A stretch of 64,000 bases of DNA from Nocardioidaceae bacterium (GTDB lineage: Bacteria > Actinomycetota > Actinomycetes > Propionibacteriales > Nocardioidaceae). Position 1 is the stretch's first letter, and every line of letters starts with the position of its first letter. Below the pieces are notes generated by a model. It searched no databases. It was not told where the DNA came from and worked only from the letters and a program-made list of their open reading frames with translations. Positions 48,971 to 57,363 of this stretch are shown here, one piece after another. Where the stretch lies: positions 26,306 through 90,305 of the forward strand of contig JAQSWV010000014.1 in the NCBI GenBank assembly GCA_029266455.1, in the 5' to 3' direction. Position numbers and translations under genes: made by a program.

Positions 48971-50007
48971 GCGGCCTCACGCTGACCCCCCAGCTCCACC
49001 ACAACGGGGAACGGTCAGGCGCCACGGCGGTCGGCGAGAGGCTGGGCGACCGGGTCGGGATCGACGGGGTGCTGGGCGACCTGCGCCGGCAGGCCGGGCG
49101 GATGCGTCGCCGGTGGCCGGGCAACGCGTATGGCTTCAGCTGGGACCGGCGCGACGGGCTCACCCAGGAGTGGTGGCCGCAGGGCCTCACGACGTGGCAG
49201 GACAGCGGGGCGCCACCACCGGGGGGCCGGAACGTGCTCCTGGCCGGGTGGTACCGCCGGGACCAGGGCAAGGCCGACACCGCGAGCCGGATCAGCGTCG
49301 TCGACCTGGGGCCGGCCGGTGCGCCGACGCGCCCGAGGTACGAGCATGTGCTGCTGGTGGAGGCCGGAGGCGAGGGTGAGCCCGGCACGCACGGACAGGT
49401 CCGGCTGCACGCCGGGGGCCTGGGATGGTGGGGCCACCTGCTGCTGGTGGCGGACACCCGGCGGGGGCTCCGGGTCTTCGACCTTCGCGACGTGGTCCGC
49501 GCCCGGCGAGAGCTCGCGGACACCCACGGCTGTCGCTACCTGTTGCCGCAGCGCACACGCTGGGTGTCCGGCGCCGACGGGATGGACCCGCTCCGTTGGT
49601 CGTTCTGCTCACTGGACCGCACCGGCGACGACGGCGCGTGGCTCGTCGCGGGGGAGTACTCGCGCGGCGGCGCGGGTGCGAGACTGGCCCGCTTCCCGCT
49701 CCCCGCCGTGCCCACCGAGGCGCCTGGCCGGTTGCGGTCCGTGGAGGTGGTGACCACCGACATCGCCAGCATGCAGGGCGCGTGCCGGGTGGACGGCACC
49801 TACGTGGTGTCCGCCAGCTCCGGGAAGTTGCGCAACGGGCACCTGTGGGTCGGCGGGGCGGACGGGTTCCGCCAGTACCCGGGCGCGCTGCCCGTCGGCC
49901 CCGAGGACCTGTTCTGGGACGCAGCCGAGGGCCGGCTGTGGACGCAGACCGAGTACCCCGGTCGCCGCGGCGTCGTGGGCGTCCCGGTACCGACTGCTTC
50001 CGGCTGA
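48967..50007 (+). CDS. Unknown protein, beta-propeller-like
   Basis: 346 residues, not recognised. No signal peptide or membrane helix is visible. Several blocks of alternating hydrophobic strands with Gly-Asp turns (GHLLLVADTRRGLRVFDLRD; DGAWLVAGEYSRGGAGARLA; VRLHAGGLGWWGH; GNAYGFSWDRRDGLTQEWWP) resemble propeller blades and would bind a ligand or partner. Two Trp-rich stretches near the N-terminus are conspicuous. GTG 48967 overlaps the pterin dehydratase stop by 4 nt, so the protein may work with it or merely be coupled. Related unassigned proteins occur in Streptomyces, from memory. Confidence 0.7.
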   Translation: MSGLTLTPQLHHNGERSGATAVGERLGDRVGIDGVLGDLRRQAGRMRRRWPGNAYGFSWDRRDGLTQEWWPQGLTTWQDSGAPPPGGRNVLLAGWYRRDQGKADTASRISVVDLGPAGAPTRPRYEHVLLVEAGGEGEPGTHGQVRLHAGGLGWWGHLLLVADTRRGLRVFDLRDVVRARRELADTHGCRYLLPQRTRWVSGADGMDPLRWSFCSLDRTGDDGAWLVAGEYSRGGAGARLARFPLPAVPTEAPGRLRSVEVVTTDIASMQGACRVDGTYVVSASSGKLRNGHLWVGGADGFRQYPGALPVGPEDLFWDAAEGRLWTQTEYPGRRGVVGVPVPTASG

Positions 50008-50031
50008 CCCCCGGACCACACCGGCACGGGC

Positions 50032-51630
50032 TCAGCCGGTGGCCGAGCGGTCCCGCAGGATCTGCTGGCTGGCCAGCTTGGCGGGGCCACCCATGACGCA
50101 GCCGCCAGGGTGGGTGCCCGAGCCGCACTGGTAGTAGCCCTCGATGGGAGTGCGGTACTGGCTCCAGCCGGGCGCGGGGCGGAAGAAGTACATCTGGGGA
50201 GCGAAGAACTCGCCCGCGAAGATGTTGCCCTCGCTGAGCCCCACGACCCGCTCGATGTCCAGCGGGGTGACGATCTCCCGGTGCAGCACCAGGTCGCCGA
50301 AGCCGGGGAAGAACGACTCGAGCGTCGCCTGCACGGTGTCCGCGAACCGTTCCCGCTCGGTGTCCCAGTCGCTGCCCTTGAGGTGGTACGGCGCGTACTG
50401 GACGAAGCAGCTCATGACGTGCTTCCCGGGGGGCGCCATGTCGGGGTCGACGACCGACTGGATGGCGCAGTCGAGGTAGGGCCGCTGGCTGTACCAGCCG
50501 TACTTGGCGTCGTCGAACGCCCGCTCGAGGTACTCCATCGACGGGCCGATGTTGACGAAACCGCGGTACTGGTCGGAACGGTCCCCCAGGGCGGGGTAGC
50601 GGGGCAGCCCGTCGAGCGCGAAGTTGACCTTGGCCGACGTGCCCTGGAACCGCATGCGGTCGATGCTCTCGACCAGGTCCCCGGGCAGCTCACGGGGCTC
50701 GACCAGCTGCGTGAACGTCCGGCGGGGGTCGAGCGCGGACACGACCACGTCGGCGGCGATCTCGGTGCCGTCGGCGAGCGCGACCCCGACCGCCTTGCCG
50801 TCCCTGGTCAGCACCGTGTCGACCGGCGCCTCGAGCATGATCTCGGCCCCGAAGGCCTGGGCCGCCCGGGCGACGACCTGGGTGAAGCCGCCGTTGCCAC
50901 CCTTGTGGAACGCCCACGCGCCGAAGTGACCGTCGTGCTCGCCCATCGAGTGGTAGAGCAGCACCAACCCCGAGCCCTGCGACATCGGGCCCACCTTGGT
51001 GCCGATGATCCCGGATGACGCGAGATACCCCTTGAGGATGTCGCTCTCGAAGTAGTCGTCCAGAAAGTCCGCCGCGCTGCCGGTGAGCATGCGCACCGTG
51101 TCGTGCAGCACCTTGGGCTCGGCGCCGCCGAGGTGCGAGGCGAGCTCGGCCAGGTCGGCGAGGTCCTCGGGCGACTTGCCGAACAGGTTGGGTGGCGCCT
51201 TGTCGAGCAGGGGCTTGACGAGCTGGCAGACCCGCTCGACGTCGTGCTCGTAGCGGTCCATCGCGTCCGCGTCGTGCGGAGAGTGCCGGAGGATCTCCTT
51301 GATGTTCTCGTCGCGGTCGGGCCCGAGCAGCAGGTAGTCGCCGTTCTCCATCGGCGCGAACGACGACGGCATCAGGATGGGCATGAACCCGTGCTTCACC
51401 AGCTCGAGCTCGTGGATGATGTCCGGGCGCAGCAGGCTGAGGGCGTACGAGAACGTGGTGAAGTGGAAGCCGGGAACCAGCTCCTCGGTGATCGCGGCAC
51501 CGCCCACGAACCCGCGCCGCTCGATGATCAGGGTCTTGAGCCCGGCCTTGGCCAGGTAGGCACCGTTGATCAAGCCGTTGTGCCCCCCGCCGACCACGAT
51601 CGCGTCGTACGTCTTGGTGTCGTTCGCCAT
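50032..51630 (-). CDS. FAD-dependent oxidoreductase, phytoene-dehydrogenase-like (PYROXD2 type)
   Basis: 532 residues. YDAIVVGGGHNGLINGAYLA then KAGLKTLIIERRGFVGGAAI is the FAD Rossmann fold of the CrtI/PYROXD2 clan; the C-terminus GSGTHPGGCVMGGPAKLASQ is the second FAD signature. The substrate is not a carotenoid by context: it is on the minus strand directly after a GcvT-like gene and near a TetR gene and amino-acid transporter, so an amine or amino-acid oxidation is more likely. The gene pair is 3 bp apart and presumably one transcript. ATG 51630 follows CGGAAGACGG. Confidence 0.88.
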   Translation of the reverse strand: MANDTKTYDAIVVGGGHNGLINGAYLAKAGLKTLIIERRGFVGGAAITEELVPGFHFTTFSYALSLLRPDIIHELELVKHGFMPILMPSSFAPMENGDYLLLGPDRDENIKEILRHSPHDADAMDRYEHDVERVCQLVKPLLDKAPPNLFGKSPEDLADLAELASHLGGAEPKVLHDTVRMLTGSAADFLDDYFESDILKGYLASSGIIGTKVGPMSQGSGLVLLYHSMGEHDGHFGAWAFHKGGNGGFTQVVARAAQAFGAEIMLEAPVDTVLTRDGKAVGVALADGTEIAADVVVSALDPRRTFTQLVEPRELPGDLVESIDRMRFQGTSAKVNFALDGLPRYPALGDRSDQYRGFVNIGPSMEYLERAFDDAKYGWYSQRPYLDCAIQSVVDPDMAPPGKHVMSCFVQYAPYHLKGSDWDTERERFADTVQATLESFFPGFGDLVLHREIVTPLDIERVVGLSEGNIFAGEFFAPQMYFFRPAPGWSQYRTPIEGYYQCGSGTHPGGCVMGGPAKLASQQILRDRSATG

Positions 51631-51633
51631 GGG

Positions 51634-52833
51634 TCAGGCCGTCTTCCGGGTCGGGTTGAACAGGGGCAGGCGAGCCACGTCCGCGGCCACCGTCTCGTAG
51701 TGGTGGTTGATGGTCAGCTCGACGTTGACTCGTGAGCCCGGAGCCGCCAGCCTCGGCTGTACCCGTGCCATCGCGATGTGGCGCTGCAGCGCCGGCGAGT
51801 ACATCAGGCTGGTCGCATAGCCCACCCGGTTGCCGTCGTCGTCGTAGAGCATCGACTCGTAGCCGAGCGGCGTCTCGTCCTTGGGCGGGACGAGCCCGGC
51901 CGCGCGGTAGAGCCGGTCGTAGTCCTGCCAATCGACCAGCAGGCCGACGCTCGACCAGCGCGACGTCCCGTCTGCCAGCTCACGCCTGATGGCACGGCGC
52001 CCGATGAACGGTCTGTCGTCCGCCTCGATGCCCCTCAGCATCCAGCCGAACCCGAGCTCCTTGGGCGTCACACGGTCGTGGTCGGTGAAGGCGAGCCGGC
52101 TGGACTGGAACTCGACGTTGATCAGGACCAGGCCTGCCTCGATGCGGCACATGAGCAGCGCATCCTCACCGAACGGACGCAGGCCGTGACCGGCACCCGC
52201 CTCGATCAGTGCGTCGAGAACGCCGAGCGCGTCATCGGCGCCGGTGAAGATCTCGAAGCCCAGGTCGCCGGTGTACCCGGTCCGCGAGACCGTGACCGAC
52301 GAACCGGCGATCTTGGCGGGCGTGAGCTCGAAGAAGCGGAGCTTCTCGACCTCGGGCGCCAGCCGGTGCAGGATCTCCCGCGACCGCGGGCCCTGGACGG
52401 CCAGCACGCCGTAGTCGGCCGTCACGTCGTCGATCTGGACATCGAGGCGGCCCACCAGGTCGCGGAAGTAGCCGAGGTTGGGCTCGGCGGTGGTCATGAA
52501 GAACTCCGTGTCGGAGTGCCGGAAGACGACGCCGTCCTCGAGCACGAAGCCACGGTCGTCGCACCACAAGGTGTACTGAGCCCGACCGGGTCTGCAGAGC
52601 CTGATGTCGCGGGTCATCACGCCCGCGAGAAAGCGCTCGGCGTCCTTGCCGCGGATCCAGTACTTGTACAGCGGGGAGGTGTCGAAGAAGCCGGCGCTGT
52701 TGCGGACGGCGAAGTACTCGTGCTTGGCGGACATGTCGTAGCGAAGCGCCGACAGGTAGCCGGACCAGTGTCCCCAGAGTCCGGTGGCGTTCAATTCGCT
52801 CAGCCGCTCGTAGAAGGGTGTGGTCCTGATCAT
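51634..52833 (-). CDS. GcvT-like aminomethyltransferase/demethylase
   Basis: 399 residues of the glycine-cleavage T-protein/DmdA/dimethylglycine-oxidase THF-dependent family. EYFAVRNSAGFFDTSPLYKY is the N-terminal folate-domain start, ADYGVLAVQGPRSREILHRL and SRTGYTGDLGFEIFTGADDA (the SRTGYTGE-like motif) are typical, and ALLMCRIEAGLVLINVEF follows. It probably moves a one-carbon unit from a methylated amine or ether to tetrahydrofolate. It is not the housekeeping gcvT since gcvH/gcvP are absent. ATG 52833 follows GAGGAG; a 22-bp palindrome separates it from the divergent TetR gene. The next gene encodes a FAD oxidoreductase. Confidence 0.87.
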   Translation of the reverse strand: MIRTTPFYERLSELNATGLWGHWSGYLSALRYDMSAKHEYFAVRNSAGFFDTSPLYKYWIRGKDAERFLAGVMTRDIRLCRPGRAQYTLWCDDRGFVLEDGVVFRHSDTEFFMTTAEPNLGYFRDLVGRLDVQIDDVTADYGVLAVQGPRSREILHRLAPEVEKLRFFELTPAKIAGSSVTVSRTGYTGDLGFEIFTGADDALGVLDALIEAGAGHGLRPFGEDALLMCRIEAGLVLINVEFQSSRLAFTDHDRVTPKELGFGWMLRGIEADDRPFIGRRAIRRELADGTSRWSSVGLLVDWQDYDRLYRAAGLVPPKDETPLGYESMLYDDDGNRVGYATSLMYSPALQRHIAMARVQPRLAAPGSRVNVELTINHHYETVAADVARLPLFNPTRKTA

Positions 52834-52874
52834 GCGATCCGACTCCTCGCTCGTCGTGCGGCCACCGTACGGCC

Positions 52875-52896
52875 TTGTTGGACGCATGCGCAATAA
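52875..52896. promoter_or_regulatory. 22-bp imperfect palindrome, probable TetR operator
   Basis: TTGTTGGACGC-ATGCGCAATAA reads TT-R-TTG-nn-CGCATGCG-nn-CAA-Y-AA: the arms TTGTTG and CAATAA match their reverse complements at all but one position around the perfect centre CGCATGCG. It is the least GC-rich patch of the 79-bp interval between the GcvT-like and TetR starts (52833, 52913) and should overlap both promoters, the usual arrangement for a divergent TetR operator. Confidence 0.75.
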
Positions 52897-52912
52897 CCTC
52901 TAGAGTCCTGCC

Positions 52913-53518
52913 ATGCCGCGCCTTGCTCCTGCTCTGCGACGCGACGCGATCATCACCGCCACGGTCGAGGTCATGCTCAGGAAGGGCATGGCCGCCACGA
53001 CGGTCCGGGACGTCGCCGAGCGGATGGGGTCGTCGAGCGGGTTGATCCATCACTACTTCGCGTCCATGGACGACCTGCTGGCGGCTGCGTTCGAGCGTGC
53101 GGCCCAGCAGGACCTGACGGGCACCCGTGAGGCGCTGGCCCGAAGCGCTGGCGCGGTCGAGCAGCTGGGCACGTTCTTCGCCACCTATGCCCGCGCCGAG
53201 CAGGACTGGGCATTCCAGCTGTGGCTGGACGCCTGGGCCGAGGCGGGGCGGCGTCCCGCGGTCCGAAGGACCTCACAGCGGCTCAACGTCGCGTGGCAGC
53301 AGCTCTTGGTGCAGATCGTCCGCTGCGGGGTCCGCGAAGGCGCGATGACGTGCGGAGATCCCGAGGGTGCCGCCTGGCGGATCCTGTCGCTGCTGGACGG
53401 ACTGGCGCTGCAGACGGTGGCGCACCCCGGCACGGTCGACCGCTTCGCCGTGGTGTCGTGGTCGGTGGCTCTCGCCGAGCGGGAGCTGGGCCTGCAGGCC
53501 GGGACACTGGTGCGCTGA
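52913..53518 (+). CDS. TetR-family regulator (BetI-like)
   Basis: 201 residues. The helix-turn-helix is DAIITATVEVMLRKGMAATT then VRDVAERMGSSSGLIHHYFA near residues 12-50, and the ligand domain contains EQDWAFQLWLDAWAEAGRRP, W-A-Q-L-D-type helices found in BetI/YcdC-like members. BetI represses choline-to-betaine genes, so a methylated-amine ligand would fit the GcvT-like C1 enzyme across the divergent promoter. The palindrome at 52875 is the expected operator and autorepression is likely. ATG at 52913. Ends 3 bp from the stop of the convergent ABC gene. Confidence 0.9.
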   Translation: MPRLAPALRRDAIITATVEVMLRKGMAATTVRDVAERMGSSSGLIHHYFASMDDLLAAAFERAAQQDLTGTREALARSAGAVEQLGTFFATYARAEQDWAFQLWLDAWAEAGRRPAVRRTSQRLNVAWQQLLVQIVRCGVREGAMTCGDPEGAAWRILSLLDGLALQTVAHPGTVDRFAVVSWSVALAERELGLQAGTLVR

Positions 53519-53521
53519 GGC

Positions 53522-54295
53522 TCAGAGCACCGCGTCCAGGAACTTGCGGGTCTCGGTCGTCTGCGTGTTGTCGAACAGCTGCTCAGGAGGGCCCTGCTCG
53601 AGGATGACGCCCTCGTGGAAGAACGCCATCCGGTCGGCGACCTCGCGCGCGAAGCCCATCTCGTGGGTGACCACCATCATCGGCATGTGCAGCTCGGTGG
53701 CGAGCCGCTTCATGACGGCCAGCACCTCGCCGGTGAGCTCGGGGTCCAGCGCAGACGTGGGCTCGTCGAAGAGCATCACCTCGGGCTTCATGGCCAGCGC
53801 CCGGGCGATGGCCACCCGCTGCTGCTGGCCGCCCGACAGCCGGATGGGGTGCTCGTCGGCCTTGTCGGCGAGCCCGACCGACTCGAGCAGCTCGGTGGCC
53901 TCGGCGCGGATCTGCCTCTCGTCGCGGCCACGGACGCACATCGGTCCCGACATCACGTTCTCCAGCACGGTCATCTGCGGAAACAGGTTGAACTGCTGGA
54001 ACACCATGCCCACGTGCAGTCGCAGCTGCCGGATCTGCTCGCGCTTGCGCTTGGTGCGATGGCCGCCGCCGAGGCGGAAGCCGGCCACCTCGACCGTGCC
54101 CTCCGTGGGGTCCTCGAGAAAGTTGACGCAGCGCAGCAGTGTCGACTTGCCCGACCCCGACCGGCCGAAGATCACCATGACCTCGCCCTGGTGCAGCTCC
54201 ATGTCGATGCCCCTGAGCACCTCGAGGTGGCCGAAGCGCTTGTGCAGTCCGCGGACCCGGACAACCGGTTCGCCGGCCCTGCCGCTGGCGGCCAT
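53522..54295 (-). CDS. Polar amino-acid ABC transporter ATP-binding protein
   Basis: 257-residue nucleotide-binding domain: [20 protein letters not shown] (Walker A), Q-loop in [40 protein letters not shown] (signature) and [19 protein letters not shown] (Walker B, D-loop), with H-switch in [20 protein letters not shown]. The GlnQ/HisP/ArtP type powers uptake of polar amino acids or opines. ATG 54295 shares one base with the permease stop (TGATG), so the genes are coupled. Confidence 0.95.
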   Translation of the reverse strand: MAASGRAGEPVVRVRGLHKRFGHLEVLRGIDMELHQGEVMVIFGRSGSGKSTLLRCVNFLEDPTEGTVEVAGFRLGGGHRTKRKREQIRQLRLHVGMVFQQFNLFPQMTVLENVMSGPMCVRGRDERQIRAEATELLESVGLADKADEHPIRLSGGQQQRVAIARALAMKPEVMLFDEPTSALDPELTGEVLAVMKRLATELHMPMMVVTHEMGFAREVADRMAFFHEGVILEQGPPEQLFDNTQTTETRKFLDAVL

Positions 54296-55218
54296 CAGTG
54301 GCCCCCGGCCTGCTCGGCCGGGCGATTCGACGACGAAGGCAGCCGCACGTACCCGCGGGACACCCGCCGCTCCAGCCGGGCCTGGAAGAACGTGAACAGC
54401 GCGGTCAACGCCCAGTACAGGCCCGCCGCGAGGACATAGGCCTCGAGGTTCTTGAAGTCCGCCTTGCCCGCGAGCTGGGCACGGCGGAAGATCTCCGCCT
54501 GTACCGCGGTCACCCCCAGGAACGACACCAGGGCGGTGTCCTTCATCATCGCGATGAACTCGTTGCCCGTCGGGGGGATGACGACCCGGAACGCCTGCGG
54601 CAGCACCACCTTGCGCATCTTCTGGGCATGGGTCATGCCCAGCGCGTCGGCGGCCTCGCCCTGCCCGCCGGCGACGGACTGGATCCCGGCGCGGAAGATC
54701 TCGGTCATGTAGGCCCCGTAGTTCAGCCCGAGCGCGATGGTGCCCGCAAGGATCGCATTGAGGATGAAAGCGTTGGCATACTCGACCGGTATCCCGGGGT
54801 ACTCGCTGACGATGTTGCCCGCCACCTGCGGCATCGCCAGGTAGATCAGGAACATCTGCACGATGAGGGGGGTGCCGCGGAAGAACGACACGTAGAAGCC
54901 CGAGATGCCGTAGGCCACCGGGTTGGACGACAGCCGGCCCAGAGCCCCGAGCCCGGCGAGGACCACTGCGAGCACGATGCCGCCGACGGCCATCTGGATG
55001 GTGAACCGCAGGCCGAGGGCGATGAACTCGAGGTTGTCGAGCATCCAGTCGGTGTCGAACCGCGACAGCCAGAAGAACGCGACCAGCACCGCGAAGATGG
55101 CGACCCACACCACCGCGACCTTCAGCCGGAACGGCACCCGCGCGCTCGCCAGCGCAAGGCGCTCCCGGCGATCGACCGGTTCGCCGTCGGTCGGTAGGTC
55201 GGGGCCGCCAGCGGTCAC
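54295..55218 (-). CDS. Polar amino-acid ABC transporter permease
   Basis: 307 residues. A 50-residue cytoplasmic N-terminus precedes a HisM/ArtQ-type permease with about five helices: [57 protein letters not shown] and [20 protein letters not shown]. The EAA loop [20 protein letters not shown] contacts the ATPase. A single permease gene is present, so a homodimer is expected. GTG 55218 overlaps the binding-protein stop (GTGA). Confidence 0.92.
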   Translation of the reverse strand: MTAGGPDLPTDGEPVDRRERLALASARVPFRLKVAVVWVAIFAVLVAFFWLSRFDTDWMLDNLEFIALGLRFTIQMAVGGIVLAVVLAGLGALGRLSSNPVAYGISGFYVSFFRGTPLIVQMFLIYLAMPQVAGNIVSEYPGIPVEYANAFILNAILAGTIALGLNYGAYMTEIFRAGIQSVAGGQGEAADALGMTHAQKMRKVVLPQAFRVVIPPTGNEFIAMMKDTALVSFLGVTAVQAEIFRRAQLAGKADFKNLEAYVLAAGLYWALTALFTFFQARLERRVSRGYVRLPSSSNRPAEQAGGH

Positions 55219-56120
55219 TGCTGGACCGTCAGGTCCGTCCCGTACCACTCCTCGGAGAACTCACTGAGCGTGCCGTCGTCGTGCATCTCCCCGATGATGC
55301 CGTCCACGGTGTCGACGAACGACGTCGGGTCGGCGTCGGCGTTCTTGTCGATGGCGGCGGCCAGCGGCTCGTAGAACACCGGCTCGCCGACGATCTTGAC
55401 CGGCTCACCGGCGTCGACGTAGCCCTGTGCGGTCGTCAGTGAGGTGATCACCGCGTCGAGCCGCGCACCGTCACCGAGCGCCAGGTCCTGCAGCGCGGTG
55501 GTGTCGGTGTCGTAGCCGGAGATCGCGGCGTCGTCGATGACGAAGTCGAACTCGAAGCCCTTGATGCTGAGCGACTTGTCGAGGAACTGCTCGTAGGTAC
55601 ACCCGGCACAGACGCCGATCTTCTTGCCGTCGAGGTCGGTGGTCAGGTCCGAGACGGACGTGTTGTCCTCGTGCACCACGACGACCGCCGGCGTGTAGTA
55701 GTAGGGCTGGGTGAAGGAGAGGACCTTCTGCCGGTCGTTGGTCGGCGTCATCGAGCCGACGCTCATCTGCCACCGGTCGTTCCAGCTCCCTGCGGTGATG
55801 ACGTCCCAGGAGGGTGCCTCCCAGGCCACGTCGACACCCATGCGTTCTGCGATCTCGGTGGCCACGTCGATGTCGAAGCCGACGTACTCACCGGTCTTCT
55901 TGTCCAGCGACGACTGTGGCGGGTAGGCCGGGTCGGTCGAGACCACGAGCCTCCCGCTGTCGCAGACCTCCGCCAGCAGAGTCCCCTCCTCCGGCTCGGC
56001 ACAAGCCCCCTCGTCGGACGACTCGGACACCGAACGACTGTCGTCGTCACCTCCCCCGCATGCCGCCAGCGGAACGGCAAGCAGTGCGAGCACGGGCAGA
56101 GCAGCGGCTCGGGTGCGCAT
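55215..56120 (-). CDS. Amino-acid ABC transporter substrate-binding lipoprotein
   Basis: 301 residues. Lipobox [11 protein letters not shown] marks Cys near residue 21 for lipid anchoring. The mature part is a family 3 periplasmic-binding-type fold: [60 protein letters not shown] and [15 protein letters not shown]; a Cys pair in [10 protein letters not shown] is unusual. The ligand pocket suggests a polar amino acid or amine; exact ligand unknown. ATG 56120. It heads a three-gene operon with permease and ATPase, downstream of three tandem 19-20-bp repeats. Confidence 0.93.
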   Translation of the reverse strand: MRTRAAALPVLALLAVPLAACGGGDDDSRSVSESSDEGACAEPEEGTLLAEVCDSGRLVVSTDPAYPPQSSLDKKTGEYVGFDIDVATEIAERMGVDVAWEAPSWDVITAGSWNDRWQMSVGSMTPTNDRQKVLSFTQPYYYTPAVVVVHEDNTSVSDLTTDLDGKKIGVCAGCTYEQFLDKSLSIKGFEFDFVIDDAAISGYDTDTTALQDLALGDGARLDAVITSLTTAQGYVDAGEPVKIVGEPVFYEPLAAAIDKNADADPTSFVDTVDGIIGEMHDDGTLSEFSEEWYGTDLTVQQ

Positions 56121-56197
56121 GCAATGGCTCCAAGGTGGCTAGGGGAGGGTGCGGCGTGGCTGCAGGATGACACGGGATCGCGCGTCCGGTGCCATCT

Positions 56198-56256
56198 TTG
56201 ATCGGACCGTTACCGGTTTGACCGGACTGTTACCGCTTGATCGGACCGTTACCGGT
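56198..56256. promoter_or_regulatory. Three tandem 19-20-bp repeats upstream of the ABC operon
   Basis: Units TTGATCGGACCGTTACCGGT (56198-56217), TTGACCGGACTGTTACCGC (56218-56236) and TTGATCGGACCGTTACCGGT (56237-56256) run head to tail. They lie 78-136 bp upstream of the binding-protein start, in the promoter zone. Each contains GGACCGTTACC, so side-by-side binding of a regulator at about two helical turns per unit is plausible. A TTGAcc -35-like element recurs in each. Confidence 0.7.
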
Positions 56257-56280
56257 CGATCTGACTGCTGCCACGCCGGA

Positions 56281-56853
56281 CTACCGAGCCGGACTGCTAC
56301 CCGCGGTCGCCGTGCGCTGCGCTGCCAGCTCCGCCCACCAGTCCAGTCGTGCCGGGCGGCCGTCGTAGTCCCGCCGCCGGTTGGCTCCGCTCGGACTCGG
56401 CAGGACGAAGACCTCCGCCGGCCCGATCGTCCACGACAACGGTCCGAGGCCGGGGGGACGACGCCCGAGGCCTCGCGCCACGGTGGCGGCCGTGCCCTTG
56501 CCGGTGAGAGCCATCCAGCGCGGCCGCAGCCGTTCGGCCTTGGCGACCAGGCCGGGAACGTCGTACACCCACCGGCCGTCCGGTGTCCGCAGATCGCGGG
56601 GCACGTCGGTCAGCCCCAGCCCGTACGTCGGCAGGGTGTCCTCCTCGTCGGGTGCGAGTCGCCTGGGCGTCAGGCCGGCCTCGTGCAGCAAGGCCCAGAA
56701 CGAGTCGCCCGGACCGGCGTGGTGGTGCCCGCGCAGAGCCGCGCAGTCACCGACGGCCAGCCCGCAGAACACCACATCGAGATCGTCGGCCAGGACGTCC
56801 GGGAGCACTCGCACCACGGTGCGCTCAGCCGCTGGCACGGACGCGCGGGTCAA
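56281..56853 (-). CDS. G/U mismatch-specific uracil-DNA glycosylase (MUG-like)
   Basis: 190 residues. DLDVVFCGLAVGDCAALRGH replaces the first motif of the family (GINPG) and FVLPSPSGANRRRD the second (NPSGLN), while HHHAGPGDSFWALLHEAGLT is the substrate-pocket helix, as in MUG/TDG. It removes uracil or ethenocytosine mispaired with guanine. TTG 56853 overlaps the stop of the SRPBCC gene (TTGA); the GTG five codons later is the alternative. It is coupled to that gene. The motif substitutions make exact specificity uncertain. Confidence 0.8.
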   Translation of the reverse strand: MTRASVPAAERTVVRVLPDVLADDLDVVFCGLAVGDCAALRGHHHAGPGDSFWALLHEAGLTPRRLAPDEEDTLPTYGLGLTDVPRDLRTPDGRWVYDVPGLVAKAERLRPRWMALTGKGTAATVARGLGRRPPGLGPLSWTIGPAEVFVLPSPSGANRRRDYDGRPARLDWWAELAAQRTATAGSSPAR

Positions 56854-57302
56854 GCACCGGCGGAGCCATGGGCACGACCCTCCACGACGTGCGCGAGCCG
56901 GGCCAGCGACTCGATGTTGCGCGCGTGGAGCATGGGGTGCCGGACCGGGCCTGGTAGCAGGGTGGCCGGTCCGCTCACCGCATCCTCCTCGATGGTCACC
57001 CGGGTGTGCACGCCCACCGGCTCGAGCTCTATGCGCACCCTGGCCTCGCCGGACGGCCAGGCGCGAGCCTTGAGCACGATGAGGCGGTCGGGCTGCACCT
57101 GCTCGACCTGGGTGTCGTCGTCGAGGAGCAGCGGCCACACTCCGACCGAGTGGTGCAGCCGTGCCCCTGGCTGCGGCCAGTGGTCGTCCACGGCGCGGAT
57201 CCGCGACGCACCGACGACCCACAGGGGGTAGAGCCACCCGTCGGACAGCACCGCGAACACGGCGGCCGCATCCGCCCGGACAACCCGCGACGTCGTACTC
57301 AT
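56850..57302 (-). CDS. SRPBCC (START-like) family protein
   Basis: 150 residues of helix-grip fold: RADAAAVFAVLSDGWLYPLW, then VVGASRIRAVDDHWPQPGAR, QVEQVQPDRLIVLKARAWPS and ARVRIELEPVGVHTRVTIEE. Ligand-binding domain with no visible catalytic residues. ATG 57302; its stop overlaps the MUG start. This repeats the arrangement at 29627, where another SRPBCC gene is coupled to tag. The two SRPBCC proteins are not close copies of each other (EVTLEIVVDVAPDQLWRLLV versus VRADAAAVFAVLSDGW). Confidence 0.85.
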   Translation of the reverse strand: MSTTSRVVRADAAAVFAVLSDGWLYPLWVVGASRIRAVDDHWPQPGARLHHSVGVWPLLLDDDTQVEQVQPDRLIVLKARAWPSGEARVRIELEPVGVHTRVTIEEDAVSGPATLLPGPVRHPMLHARNIESLARLAHVVEGRAHGSAGA

Positions 57303-57363
57303 GCCGCCAAGCCGACCACATCCGGGGAGCGTCCGTCACCCGGGCCGCCGCACTCCCGCCCGG

